A DNA stretch of 42,020 nucleotides from Jeotgalicoccus sp052093725 (GTDB taxonomy: Bacteria; Bacillota; Bacilli; Staphylococcales; Salinicoccaceae), in the NCBI GenBank assembly GCA_052093725.1, contig JBQDHL010000008.1:1-42020 (forward strand), read 5' to 3'. A program made the position numbers and the translations under genes. Positions 14,972 through 24,106 of this stretch are shown here, in pieces (the first letter of the stretch is position 1; every line of letters starts with the position of its first letter). The notes under the pieces are model-generated. The model searched no databases and was not told the origin of the DNA. It saw only the letters and a program-made list of their open reading frames with translations.

Positions 14972-17709
14972 ATGGACTATAAAGACACTCTATTAATGCC
15001 GAAAACAGCATTTAAAATGCGCGGCGGATTAGTTAACAAAGAACCGAAAATGCAGCAGCACTGGGAAGACATCGATCTTTACAATAAAAAATTAAAATTA
15101 AACGAAGGTAATACACCGTTCGTTCTGCATGACGGTCCTCCATATGCCAACGGTAACCTGCACATGGGTCACGCTCTGAATAAAATCATTAAAGACATGA
15201 TTAACCGCAACAAGCAGATGCAGGGCTTCTACACCCCCTATGTACCCGGCTGGGATACACATGGTCTGCCGATTGAACAGGCACTGACAAACAAAGGTGT
15301 CGATCGTAAATCGATGTCTATTGAAGAGTTCAGAAACAAATGTATTGAATTTGCGAACTCGCAAATCGACATCCAGCGCGACGGATTTAAACGTATGGGT
15401 ATCGACGGGGAATGGGATAACCCGTACCTGACTTACAAACCTGAATTTGAAGCATCGCAAATACGCGTACTTAAAGATATGGTATCAAAAGATTTAATTT
15501 ACAAAGGTAAAAAACCAATTTACTGGTCACCGACAAGTGAATCTTCACTTGCTGAAGCTGAACTTGAGTATCAGGATAAAGTGTCGCCATCAATTTACGT
15601 GGCTTTTAAAGTTAAAGACGGTAAAGACGTTGTTGATTCAGGCGTTAAATTTGTCATCTGGACAACAACTCCGTGGACAATTCCATCTAACCTTGCACTT
15701 GCAGTGCACAAAAACTTAAACTACGTTCAGTTTAACTATGAAGGTGAAGAGTTTATCGTAGCAGAGGATCTGCTTGATCAGTTTGCTGACGAAGTTGAGT
15801 TCGACAAAGAAAAACTTACACGCACGAAAGAATTTAAAGGATCAGAACTTGAATATATTACAGCAGAGCATCCGTTATTCGACCGCGAAAGCTTAGTAAT
15901 CTTAGGCGATCACGTAACGATTGAAGCAGGTACCGGCGTTGTTCATACTGCACCTGGACACGGGGACGATGACTTTAAAGTTGGTCAGCAGTATGGTTTA
16001 GAAGTATTAAGCCCTGTTGATGACAAAGGTGTCTTTACTGAAGAAGCAGGAAAATATCAAGGGCTGTTTTACGATGATGCAAACAAGGTTATTTCAGATG
16101 ATCTGAAAGAAGCCGGCGCATTATTAAAACTATCATTCTATACTCATTCGTATCCGCATGACTGGCGTACGAAGAAACCTGTAATCTTCCGTGCAACACC
16201 GCAGTGGTTTGCATCGATTGAGGCGTACGCGAAGATATCCTTAATGCATTAATGGATACAAAGTTCCAGGTTGAATGGAACCGTAAACGCATGTACAACA
16301 TGATTAAAAACCGCGGAGACTGGGTTATTTCACGTCAGCGTGTATGGGGTGTGCCATTACCATTCTTCTACGGAGAAAACGGTGAGGAAATTATCGACGC
16401 TGATGTACTTGAACACGTAGCGACACTGTTTGAAGAACATGGTTCAAATATTTGGTTCGAGTGGGATGCGAAGGACTTATTACCGGAAGGCTTCACGCAT
16501 GAAAGTGCACCTAACGGAGAGTTTACGAAAGAAACGGACATTATGGACGTATGGTTCGATTCAGGTTCAACACACCGCGGTGTGCTGGATTACAGAGAAA
16601 ACTTAACGTACCCGGCTGACCTTTACTTTGAAGGTTCGGACCAGTACCGTGGATGGTTTAACTCATCACTGATTACAAGTGTTGCAACAAGAGGCCACTC
16701 TCCGTATAAAGAACTGTTATCACACGGTTTTGTAATGGACGGTAAGGGTAAAAAAATGTCCAAATCACTCGGTAACGTTATTCTGCCTACTAAAGTAATG
16801 CAGCAGATGGGTGCTGATATTATTCGTCTGTGGGTAATGTCATCAGACTTCCAAGAAGACGTTCGTGTATCTGACGATATTTTAAAACAGGTGTCGGAAG
16901 TGTACCGCAAAATTCGTAACACATTCAGATTCCTGCTTGGTAACGTCAACGACTTTAACCCTGAAGAGAACAATGTAGCTTACGAAGACTTATTTGAAGT
17001 AGATAAATATATGTACAACCGTTTTAACGAGTTGAAAACATTCATGCTTGATTCATATGAACGTTACGATTATGTAACGATGTACCAGACTGTACAAAAC
17101 TTTATCAACGTTGATCTGTCGAACTTCTACCTTGATTACGGTAAGGATATTCTTTATATCGAAAATGAAGATGCACCGATCAGACGCAGTCTGCAAACAG
17201 TACTTTATAAAATTCTTAAAGAATTAAATCTGATTCTTGCTCCGGTACTTGTTCACACTGCTGAAGAAATTTACGAGCATACTCCTTACACTGACAAGGA
17301 AAGTGTTCACCTTGAACATTATCCAGAACGTGAAGAATCGGATGCTGAATTAGTAGAGAAATGGCAGAAATTCATGACGGTCCGCGACGATGTATACAAA
17401 GCACTCGAAGTTGCACGTAATGAAAAAGTTATCGGTAAATCACTTGATGCAAAAGTTACACTGACACAGCCGGCGGACTTTAATCTGGATGATATCCGTG
17501 GTAATCTTGAGCAGTTCTTTATCGTGTCGCAGGTTGAAGTGGCTGAGACAGTTACTGACGGTACGGTGTATGACGTTGTAACTGTTAAAGTGGAGCATGC
17601 GGACGGCGAACGTTGCAACCGCTGCTGGAATTACTCAACTGCTGAATCATTAGTTAACGGTGAAGATGACATTTGTCCGCGCTGCCGCGAAGTTGTGGAT
17701 GCAGAGTAA
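14972..17709 (+). CDS. ileS: Isoleucyl-tRNA synthetase, with an apparent one-base deletion near 16227
   Basis: IleRS charges tRNA-Ile. The first frame (14972-16252) carries the HIGH-type motif HMGH at residues 64-67, the editing domain (TTTPWTIPSNLALAVH) and FRATPQWFASIEAY, then runs out of frame. The second frame (16252-17709) continues without loss: NRGDWVISRQRVWGVPLP, KMSKS at 16753-16767, the anticodon-binding domain and a C-terminal zinc site (CNRCWN ... CPRC). Inserting one base in the GCGTACGCG at 16224-16232 restores Y-R-E-D-I-L-N-A-L-M-D-T-K, joining the parts into a normal enzyme of about 912 residues. ileS is essential, so a sequencing or assembly error is likelier than a real break. 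The T-box leader is intact. Confidence 0.93.
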
Positions 17710-17712
17710 GTG

Positions 17713-18192
17713 ATGAAACAATACAGAATATATTCGATGGCAATCATCGGAATAATAGTACTGACAATAGATCAGCTGACAAAATATTTAGTGGCGACAA
17801 GGATGGAACTCGGAGAATCGATTCCTGTCCTCGGGGAGTTTTTTAAAATTACTTCCCACCGCAACAGCGGTGCGGCATGGGGAATGTTTGAAGGACGAAT
17901 GACATTTTTCTACATCATCACAGTCGCTGTTATTATATTTTTAATATATTTCTATAAGACCGAAGCAAAAAATAATCTATTAATGCAGGTCGGAATTACA
18001 CTCTTGATGGCAGGTGCAATAGGTAACTTTATCGACCGCCTGTTATTCCAGGAAGTTGTGGATTTTGCCGATGTGCTGATTATTACGTATGATTTCCCTA
18101 TTTTTAATGTGGCAGATAGTGCACTAACAATCGGCGTGATTATATTGTTAATCGAAGTATTTATAACGGGAAGAGGTAAAGAAGAAAAATGA
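17713..18192 (+). CDS. lspA: Lipoprotein signal peptidase LspA
   Basis: LspA (signal peptidase II) cleaves prolipoproteins at the membrane after lipidation. The protein of about 159 residues has four membrane segments and both conserved catalytic-aspartate regions: GNFIDRLLFQEVVDFAD, with the Asp in NFIDRL, and FNVADSAL. The SHRNSGAAWG motif is also present. ATG 17713 is adopted; an in-frame GTG at 17710 is an equal alternative and the ribosome site is weak. It starts right after the ileS stop, and its last four bases overlap rluD. Confidence 0.95.
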   Translation: MKQYRIYSMAIIGIIVLTIDQLTKYLVATRMELGESIPVLGEFFKITSHRNSGAAWGMFEGRMTFFYIITVAVIIFLIYFYKTEAKNNLLMQVGITLLMAGAIGNFIDRLLFQEVVDFADVLIITYDFPIFNVADSALTIGVIILLIEVFITGRGKEEK

Positions 18193-19094
18193 ATTTAATT
18201 ATAACTGAAGAAAATGCAGGCGAAAGACTGGATACAGTACTGGCCAGCATCGTTCCCGATACATCCCGTACAGACATACAAAATCGCGTAAAGTCGGGTC
18301 ACATTACAGTGAACGGCAACACAGTAAAACCGAATTACAAAGTAAAAGAGGACGACAATATCGAGCTGCTGGAACGTGAAAATGTTGTAGCGGATATTGT
18401 ACCTGAAAACCTGGAGCTCGATATCGTATATGAAGACGATGATGTTGCCGTAGTTAATAAAGACCGAGGCATGGTTGTTCACCCTGCGGCAGGACATGCA
18501 TCAGGCACGCTCGTCAACGGCTTGATGGAACAGCTGGATAATCTATCGGGTATTAACGGCGAACTGCGACCTGGTATCGTCCACCGTATTGATAAAGACA
18601 CAACAGGCCTTCTGATGGTCGCAAAACACGACGTGGCTCACCGTCATTTAGTTGATCAGCTTGTTGAAAAATCAGTAACGAGAAAATATACTGCACTTGT
18701 TCACGGTGTAATTCCGCATAATCTCGGAACGATAGAAGCGCCAATCGGCCGTAATCCAAAAGAACGTCAGGATATGGCTGTTGTCGATGATGGTAAAGAT
18801 GCGGTAACTCACTTTAACGTCATTGAACGCTTCGAAAACTTTACACTTGTCGAATGTATTCTTGAGACGGGGCGTACGCACCAGATTAGAGTGCATATGA
18901 AGTATATCGGTTATCCGCTTGCCGGAGATCCGAAATACGGCCCGAGAAAAACACTTGAAGTCGGCGGACAGCTGCTTCATGCAGGTGTCTTAGGATTTAT
19001 CCATCCGAAAACTGGTGAATATATGGAGTTTAAGAAAGAGCTTCCTGAATATTTCACCGATGTACTGGATGAAATGCGGAAGACAGAAAAATAA
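18189..19094 (+). CDS. rluD: RluA family 23S rRNA pseudouridine synthase (RluD type)
   Basis: This enzyme isomerises uridines in 23S rRNA. The 301 residues contain an N-terminal S4 RNA-binding domain (about 12-75) and the catalytic domain with the family signature HRIDKDTTGLL, the catalytic Asp being residue 135, followed by ETGRTHQIRVHM near 222. It overlaps lspA through ATGA, so the two are translationally coupled, as in staphylococci and bacilli. The exact target uridines cannot be read from sequence; the RluD label follows Firmicute convention. Confidence 0.92.
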   Translation: MNLIITEENAGERLDTVLASIVPDTSRTDIQNRVKSGHITVNGNTVKPNYKVKEDDNIELLERENVVADIVPENLELDIVYEDDDVAVVNKDRGMVVHPAAGHASGTLVNGLMEQLDNLSGINGELRPGIVHRIDKDTTGLLMVAKHDVAHRHLVDQLVEKSVTRKYTALVHGVIPHNLGTIEAPIGRNPKERQDMAVVDDGKDAVTHFNVIERFENFTLVECILETGRTHQIRVHMKYIGYPLAGDPKYGPRKTLEVGGQLLHAGVLGFIHPKTGEYMEFKKELPEYFTDVLDEMRKTEK

Positions 19095-19102
19095 ATAACA
19101 GC

Positions 19103-19131
19103 TTGACTTAAATTAATCCTATTGGTATGAT
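19103..19131 (+). promoter_or_regulatory. Sigma-A promoter of the pyr operon
   Basis: TTGACT (19103-19108) and TATGAT (19126-19131) are separated by exactly 17 bases, just after rluD and before the PyrR-controlled leader. Confidence 0.85.
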
Positions 19132-19150
19132 AATTTCAATCAATTGAATA

Positions 19151-19304
19151 CGAAGTCTTTAAATTTTAGTCCTGTGAGACTAAGAAGACGTGAATTGCAT
19201 AATGATAAGTGGTCTGGGCCGAAATGGGCAGATTATGTAAAAAATCATTGTGCGATAATATAGGATAACTATATACTCATGTCTTCTGACATGAGTATTT
19301 TTTT
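19151..19304 (+). promoter_or_regulatory. PyrR-dependent transcription attenuator of the pyr operon
   Basis: The PyrR binding-loop consensus is present as AGTCCTGTGAGACT at 19168-19181, inside a stem formed by GTCTT (19155-19159) and AAGAC (19185-19189), the anti-antiterminator. The segment GAAGACGTG (19184-19192) can instead pair over nine bases (one G-U) with CATGTCTTC (19278-19286), which would disrupt the terminator. The terminator is an 11-bp stem (19273-19283 with 19288-19298) followed by seven T. PyrR bound to UMP would hold the first stem and favour termination. The alternative pairings are read from the sequence; the mechanism is that known from Bacillus. Confidence 0.92.
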
Positions 19305-19330
19305 ATGCAAAATTTCTGGAGGAATTAACA

Positions 19331-19852
19331 ATGACAGCAAAAATAATTATGGACAGTGTACAAATTAAACGGGCAATAACCCGAATGTCACACGAAATAC
19401 TGGAGAAACATAAAGGCAGCGACAACATCGTACTGCTGGGCATTAAAACACGCGGCGAGCATCTGGCACTGAGAATACAGGAACGCATCGAAGAAATAGA
19501 AGGTGTCAAACTGCCAACGGGTACGATTGATATCAGCGGTTTCAGAGATGATCGTCCGGAAGATGTTCAGGCGGACAACGCAGTCGTCGTTGATACGGAC
19601 TTTACGAATAAGAGTGTAGTCATCGTCGACGATGTACTGCAAACAGGACGGACGATAAGAGCAGCGATTGATGCAATACTCAATACAGCAAGACCGACAA
19701 TCATCTCACTCGCAATACTCGTTGACAGAGGTCACAGAGAACTGCCAATCAGACCGGATTATGTCGGTAAAAACATTCCGACATCGAAAACGGAAAAAGT
19801 ATCGGTAAAAGTAGAAGAAGTCGATCAAGAAACAAGCGTTACTATACTTTAA
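19331..19852 (+). CDS. pyrR: PyrR: pyr operon attenuation regulator / uracil phosphoribosyltransferase
   Basis: PyrR senses UMP, binds the operon leader RNA and often has weak uracil phosphoribosyltransferase activity. The 173 residues form one PRTase domain with the PRPP loop VIVDDVLQTGRT at about 97-108. Basic surface residues in the N-terminal part (KRAITRMS, TRGEHLALR) fit RNA binding. It is the first gene of the operon behind the attenuator at 19151-19304 and has a TGGAGGA ribosome site. Standard length, no anomalies. Confidence 0.97.
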   Translation: MTAKIIMDSVQIKRAITRMSHEILEKHKGSDNIVLLGIKTRGEHLALRIQERIEEIEGVKLPTGTIDISGFRDDRPEDVQADNAVVVDTDFTNKSVVIVDDVLQTGRTIRAAIDAILNTARPTIISLAILVDRGHRELPIRPDYVGKNIPTSKTEKVSVKVEEVDQETSVTIL

Positions 19853-19870
19853 ATAAAAGGGGATTGGAAG

Positions 19871-21178
19871 ATGGCGAAGTTTGAAGATGAGATTTACGAA
19901 CGCACTGTAGAACCTGAACTAGATGTACATGACAGACCTAAATTTTTTCAAGGACTTCTACTGAGCTCACAGCATTTATTTGCGATGTTCGGAGCGACTG
20001 TGCTGGTGCCGTTTCTAACAGGCCTGCCGGTTAGTGCAGCACTGATTGCAAGCGGGATAGGAACACTGCTTTATATCTTAATTACCAAGGGACAGATTCC
20101 CGCATACCTCGGTTCAAGTTTTGCTTTCATTCTTCCAATTACTATCGCACTCGGTGCGAATACACTCGGGGAAGTACTGACAGCACTGTTCTTCAGTGGA
20201 GTATTGTACCTGATAATCGGATTGATTATCAGGCTCGCCGGTACAGGATGGATTATCCGGCTCCTGCCGCCGATAGTCGTCGGGCCGGTCATTATGGTAA
20301 TCGGTCTTGGTCTTGCGCCAGTCGCAGTAGACATGGCAATGTACACGGACTCAGGAAATCAGGAAGGCTACAGCATGACATACATTACAGTCGCGCTGAT
20401 AACGCTCACGATTACAATACTTGCTTCAATATTCCTTAAAGGCGTGCTCGGCTTAATTCCGATTTTAATCGGGATTGCCGGTGGTTACATCACAGCATTA
20501 ATGTTCGGCATCGTAGATCTTGAATTAATTAAAACGACAGGCTGGTTCGTCATGCCGGACCTGTACATTCCTTACCGGGATTATACACCGGCAATGAACC
20601 TCGGACTGTTCATGGTGATGCTGCCGATTGTCTTTGTAACAATCTCTGAGCACATCGGACATCAGATGGTAATTAACAAAATTGTCGGACGCGATTTCTT
20701 TAAGAAACCCGGACTTCACCGCTCGATTATCGGTGACGGTGTGGCAACTATGTTCGCGAGTACAATCGGCGGTCCGCCGACAACTACGTACGGTGAAAAC
20801 ATCGGCGTGCTCGCTATAACGAGAATTTTCAGTGTCTGGGTCATCGGCGGGGCAGCAGTGCTCGCAGTGATACTTGGTTTCGTCGGCAAGTTTACAGCAG
20901 TGGTTCAGAGCATTCCACCACCGGTTATGGGGGGCGTATCAATACTCCTGTTCGGTATTATCGCAGCAAGCGGACTCAGAATGCTTATCGACGCAAGAAT
21001 TGATTTTGACAACAAACGCAACCTGGTTATCGCCTCTGTGATTTTAGTCATCGGGATCGGTAAAGCACATTTAGACTTCACGATAGGCAATATTCCCTTC
21101 AATCTGGAAGGAATGGCGCTCGCTGCAGTTGCAGGAATTATTCTAAATCTAATTTTACCTAAGAAGGAGACGAACTAA
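19871..21178 (+). CDS. uraA: Uracil permease (UraA/PyrP, nucleobase:cation symporter-2 family)
   Basis: This 435-residue membrane protein imports uracil with protons. It has a short hydrophilic N-terminus followed by about 12-14 membrane segments and the family signature region SEHIGHQMVINKIVGRD near 257 with GPPTTTYGENIGVLA near 298. It begins 18 bases after pyrR and ends one base before pyrB, so it is in the middle of the operon. There is no second attenuator between pyrR and uraA, or between uraA and pyrB, unlike the Bacillus subtilis operon as I recall it. Confidence 0.96.
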   Translation: MAKFEDEIYERTVEPELDVHDRPKFFQGLLLSSQHLFAMFGATVLVPFLTGLPVSAALIASGIGTLLYILITKGQIPAYLGSSFAFILPITIALGANTLGEVLTALFFSGVLYLIIGLIIRLAGTGWIIRLLPPIVVGPVIMVIGLGLAPVAVDMAMYTDSGNQEGYSMTYITVALITLTITILASIFLKGVLGLIPILIGIAGGYITALMFGIVDLELIKTTGWFVMPDLYIPYRDYTPAMNLGLFMVMLPIVFVTISEHIGHQMVINKIVGRDFFKKPGLHRSIIGDGVATMFASTIGGPPTTTYGENIGVLAITRIFSVWVIGGAAVLAVILGFVGKFTAVVQSIPPPVMGGVSILLFGIIAASGLRMLIDARIDFDNKRNLVIASVILVIGIGKAHLDFTIGNIPFNLEGMALAAVAGIILNLILPKKETN

Positions 21179-22102
21179 ATGAAAAACTTATTATCTATGG
21201 AACATGTCACTCCGAAAGAAATCGAAGCATTAATTACGAGAGCAATCGACATTAAACATGGCAGACCGGTTATGAAGTTAAATGATAAAACAGTCGTCAA
21301 TCTGTTTTACGAAAACTCGACACGTACAAAACTCAGTTTTGAAATGGCCGAGAAAAAACTTAACGTTGAACGATTGCCTTTCGATGTATCGACAAGCTCG
21401 GTATCTAAAGGGGAATCGCTTTACGACACATGCAAAACACTCGAAGCGATTGGTGCAGATGCACTTGTAGTGAGACATCCGGATAATAAGTATTATGAAG
21501 AACTGAAAGACCTCAACATTCCGATTATTAACGGCGGTGACGGCAGCGGCTCACACCCAACGCAGTCACTACTCGATATGATGACAATTTATGAAAACTT
21601 AGGACAGATATGCGGACTTAAAATAGCGATTGTCGGCGACATTAAACACTCACGTGTTGCAAAATCGAATGCAGAGGCGCTGACTAAAATGGGTGCGGAA
21701 GTATACTTCTCAGGACCTGTTGAATTACAGGACAACACACTGAACATATCTTATATCGGAATCGATGAAGCAGTGGAGTTCTGCGATGTAATTATGCTGC
21801 TCCGCGTTCAGCATGAACGTCATGAATCATATGCACAGATGCCTAAAGCTGAATACAACGCACTATACGGCATGAATAAAGAACGTATGGACAATATGAA
21901 GCCGGACGCACTGATCATGCACCCTGCGCCGATTAACCGCAATGTTGAGATTACGGACGAAGCGGTTGAAGGCGAGAAGAGCGTGATATTTGAACAGATG
22001 ACAAACGGCGTATTTATGCGCATGAGTATACTAGAATCAGTACTTGATGGAGAAGGGAGCAACTACAATGCTTTTGAAAAACGCTACGCTGTTACTCAAT
22101 AA
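21179..22102 (+). CDS. pyrB: Aspartate carbamoyltransferase catalytic chain PyrB
   Basis: PyrB condenses carbamoyl phosphate with aspartate. The 307 residues have the carbamoyl-phosphate signature STRTK at 47-51 (within YENSTRTKLSFEMAE), HPTQSLLDMM near 121 and MHPAPINRN near 242. No regulatory chain gene (pyrI) is nearby, as normal in Firmicutes. The gene starts directly after the uraA stop with AAGGAG upstream, and its last 35 bases overlap pyrC. Confidence 0.97.
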   Translation: MKNLLSMEHVTPKEIEALITRAIDIKHGRPVMKLNDKTVVNLFYENSTRTKLSFEMAEKKLNVERLPFDVSTSSVSKGESLYDTCKTLEAIGADALVVRHPDNKYYEELKDLNIPIINGGDGSGSHPTQSLLDMMTIYENLGQICGLKIAIVGDIKHSRVAKSNAEALTKMGAEVYFSGPVELQDNTLNISYIGIDEAVEFCDVIMLLRVQHERHESYAQMPKAEYNALYGMNKERMDNMKPDALIMHPAPINRNVEITDEAVEGEKSVIFEQMTNGVFMRMSILESVLDGEGSNYNAFEKRYAVTQ

Positions 22103-23330
22103 CAAAGAAGAAACATCCGATGTTTTAATTAAAGACGGTAAAATTGCTGAAATCGGACAAAATCTTAAGGCAGATACGGAAGTTATCGACTGCACAGGGC
22201 TGTTATTAACACCGGGGCTTGTCGATGTACACGTTCACTTAAGAGAACCGGGATTTGAACATAAAGAAACGATTAAATCGGGAACGAATGCTGCTGCACG
22301 CGGCGGATTTACGACAATATGTCCGATGCCGAACACGAAACCGATTATCGATACACCTGAAATACTCCGCGATTTAAATAATAAAATTAAAGAAGATGCA
22401 GTTATTAAAGTACTGCCTTACGTATCGATTACGACCGGCTTAAAAGGTGAGAAACTCGTCGAATTTGACAGTTTAAAAGCTGAAGGGGCATTCGCTTTCA
22501 CTGACGACGGTGTAGGGGTCCAGAGCGCGGACATGATGTACCGTGCAATGCAGGCTGCTGCAAAATTGGATATGGCAATAGTTGCACATACAGAAGAGAA
22601 CACGCTAATATACGGCGGAGCGATTCACGAAGGCAAGACAAGTGAAAAACTTGGTATTAAAGGAATTCCCGCAATTACTGAATCGACACAGATTGCACGG
22701 GATGTACTTCTAGCTGAAGCGGCAGACTGTCATTATCACGTCTGTCATGTCTCGACAAAAGAAAGTGTTCGGGTCATCCGCGATGCAAAACGTGCAGGCA
22801 TTAAAGTAACAGGAGAAGTAACACCGCATCACTTAGTACTGGATGAAAATGATATAACTGATAAAGATCCAAACTACAAAATGAATCCGCCGCTGCGCGG
22901 TTCGGATGATAGAGAAGCGCTGATTGAGGGCCTGTTAGACGGCACGCTGGACTTTATCGCAACGGATCATGCACCGCATCATGAAGATGAGAAAGCTGTG
23001 GGTATTGAGACAGCCCCATTCGGTATTGTCGGTATTGAAAATGCGTTCCAACTCGTCTATACGAAACTCGTTAAAACAGGTGTGTTTACACTGCAGCAGG
23101 TCATCGACTGGATGACGGTTAAACCGAGCGAGGTATTTAAACTCGACAGCGGGAAGCTTGAAACAGGCAGTGCAGCTGATCTGACACTGATTGATTTAAA
23201 CCGCGAATATACTCTGGATAAGAACGACTTTTTATCGAAATCAAAAAATACGCCGTTCCATGGTGAAACATTACAAAGTGATATTGCAATGACAATCGTT
23301 GACGGAAAAATTGTGTACGACAATAAGTAA
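22068..23330 (+). CDS. pyrC: Dihydroorotase PyrC (class I)
   Basis: PyrC cyclises carbamoyl aspartate to dihydroorotate. The 420-residue product is a class I amidohydrolase with the zinc motif DVHVHLREPG near residue 57, MPNTKP near 108 and FIATDHAPHH near 300, all intact. ATG 22068 is chosen because GGGAG lies about eight bases before it and the protein then begins MLLKNATLL as in relatives. It overlaps the end of pyrB. Downstream the next gene is pyrK, only 17 bases away, with no room for the carA and carB genes that usually follow. Confidence 0.96.
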   Translation: MLLKNATLLLNNKEETSDVLIKDGKIAEIGQNLKADTEVIDCTGLLLTPGLVDVHVHLREPGFEHKETIKSGTNAAARGGFTTICPMPNTKPIIDTPEILRDLNNKIKEDAVIKVLPYVSITTGLKGEKLVEFDSLKAEGAFAFTDDGVGVQSADMMYRAMQAAAKLDMAIVAHTEENTLIYGGAIHEGKTSEKLGIKGIPAITESTQIARDVLLAEAADCHYHVCHVSTKESVRVIRDAKRAGIKVTGEVTPHHLVLDENDITDKDPNYKMNPPLRGSDDREALIEGLLDGTLDFIATDHAPHHEDEKAVGIETAPFGIVGIENAFQLVYTKLVKTGVFTLQQVIDWMTVKPSEVFKLDSGKLETGSAADLTLIDLNREYTLDKNDFLSKSKNTPFHGETLQSDIAMTIVDGKIVYDNK

Positions 23331-23347
23331 AATACAGGGGTGCTGAC

Positions 23348-24106
23348 ATGCTGCAACTTGCAACCGCAATATCCAAAGTAAAAATTGCCGACAATATTTA
23401 TGAACTTGTGGTGAACACGGAGCTTAAAAAATATACGCTCCGTCCGGGACAGTTCGTTCACGTGAGAGTATCGAAATCGACTGAACATGTACTAAGACGT
23501 CCAATATCAATTTCAAACATTAATCCTGAAAAGAATGAAATTACGATTACGTTCCGTGCAGAAGGTCCCGGTACTAAAAAGCTTGCGGAAATTAATGAGG
23601 GAGAAACTGTCGATGTGCTGATGCCGCTAGGTAACGGCTACGATGTTGAAACAGCTGAAGCTGGCGAGCACGTACTGATTGTCGGCGGCGGTATCGGTGT
23701 GCCCCCGTTGTATGAGCTCGCAAAACAGTTGAATAAGCGTGGAGTTATAACAACACATATTCTCGGCTTTAACAGCAAAAAAGATGTCTTCTATGAAGAG
23801 GCATTTAAAGCTTTCGGCGAGACACAAGTTGCAACGGCTGACGGCACATACGGCACACGCGGTTTTGTGACTGATGTAATTCAAAATATCGGTACTGATT
23901 TCGATAAGTTTTACGCATGCGGTCCGAAAGTGATGCTAAAAGTACTGGACGAGACAATGCCGATGGACGGATTTATTTCTCTCGAGGAACGAATGGGCTG
24001 CGGTTTCGGCGTATGTTACGCCTGTGTGTGCGAAACAACAGCTGGCGAGCAGGTTAAAATATGTACAGACGGCCCTGTATTTGAAAAAGGAGCGGTTGTG
24101 TTATGA
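23348..24106 (+). CDS. pyrK: Dihydroorotate dehydrogenase B, electron transfer subunit PyrK
   Basis: PyrK carries FAD and a 2Fe-2S cluster and passes electrons from PyrD to NAD. In the 252-residue protein the FAD motif RRPISIS lies at 50-56, the NAD-binding GGGIGVPPLYELA at about 113-125 and the iron-sulfur cysteines at 218, 223, 226 and 239, with one extra Cys at 228. The stop overlaps pyrD through ATGA. Its presence identifies the dihydroorotate dehydrogenase as the heteromeric class 1B type, different from the quinone-linked class 2 enzyme of Staphylococcus aureus. Confidence 0.95.
   Translation: MLQLATAISKVKIADNIYELVVNTELKKYTLRPGQFVHVRVSKSTEHVLRRPISISNINPEKNEITITFRAEGPGTKKLAEINEGETVDVLMPLGNGYDVETAEAGEHVLIVGGGIGVPPLYELAKQLNKRGVITTHILGFNSKKDVFYEEAFKAFGETQVATADGTYGTRGFVTDVIQNIGTDFDKFYACGPKVMLKVLDETMPMDGFISLEERMGCGFGVCYACVCETTAGEQVKICTDGPVFEKGAVVL

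Noticed and set aside
16252..17709. Second half of ileS as a separate gene starting at ATG 16252
   Set aside because: It begins in the middle of the catalytic domain, has no ribosome site, and the residues just upstream in the shifted frame are also conserved, so it is one gene with a frameshift.
23057..23488. 143-residue minus-strand open frame across the pyrC-pyrK junction
   Set aside because: It is antisense to two well-supported genes and shows no family motif.
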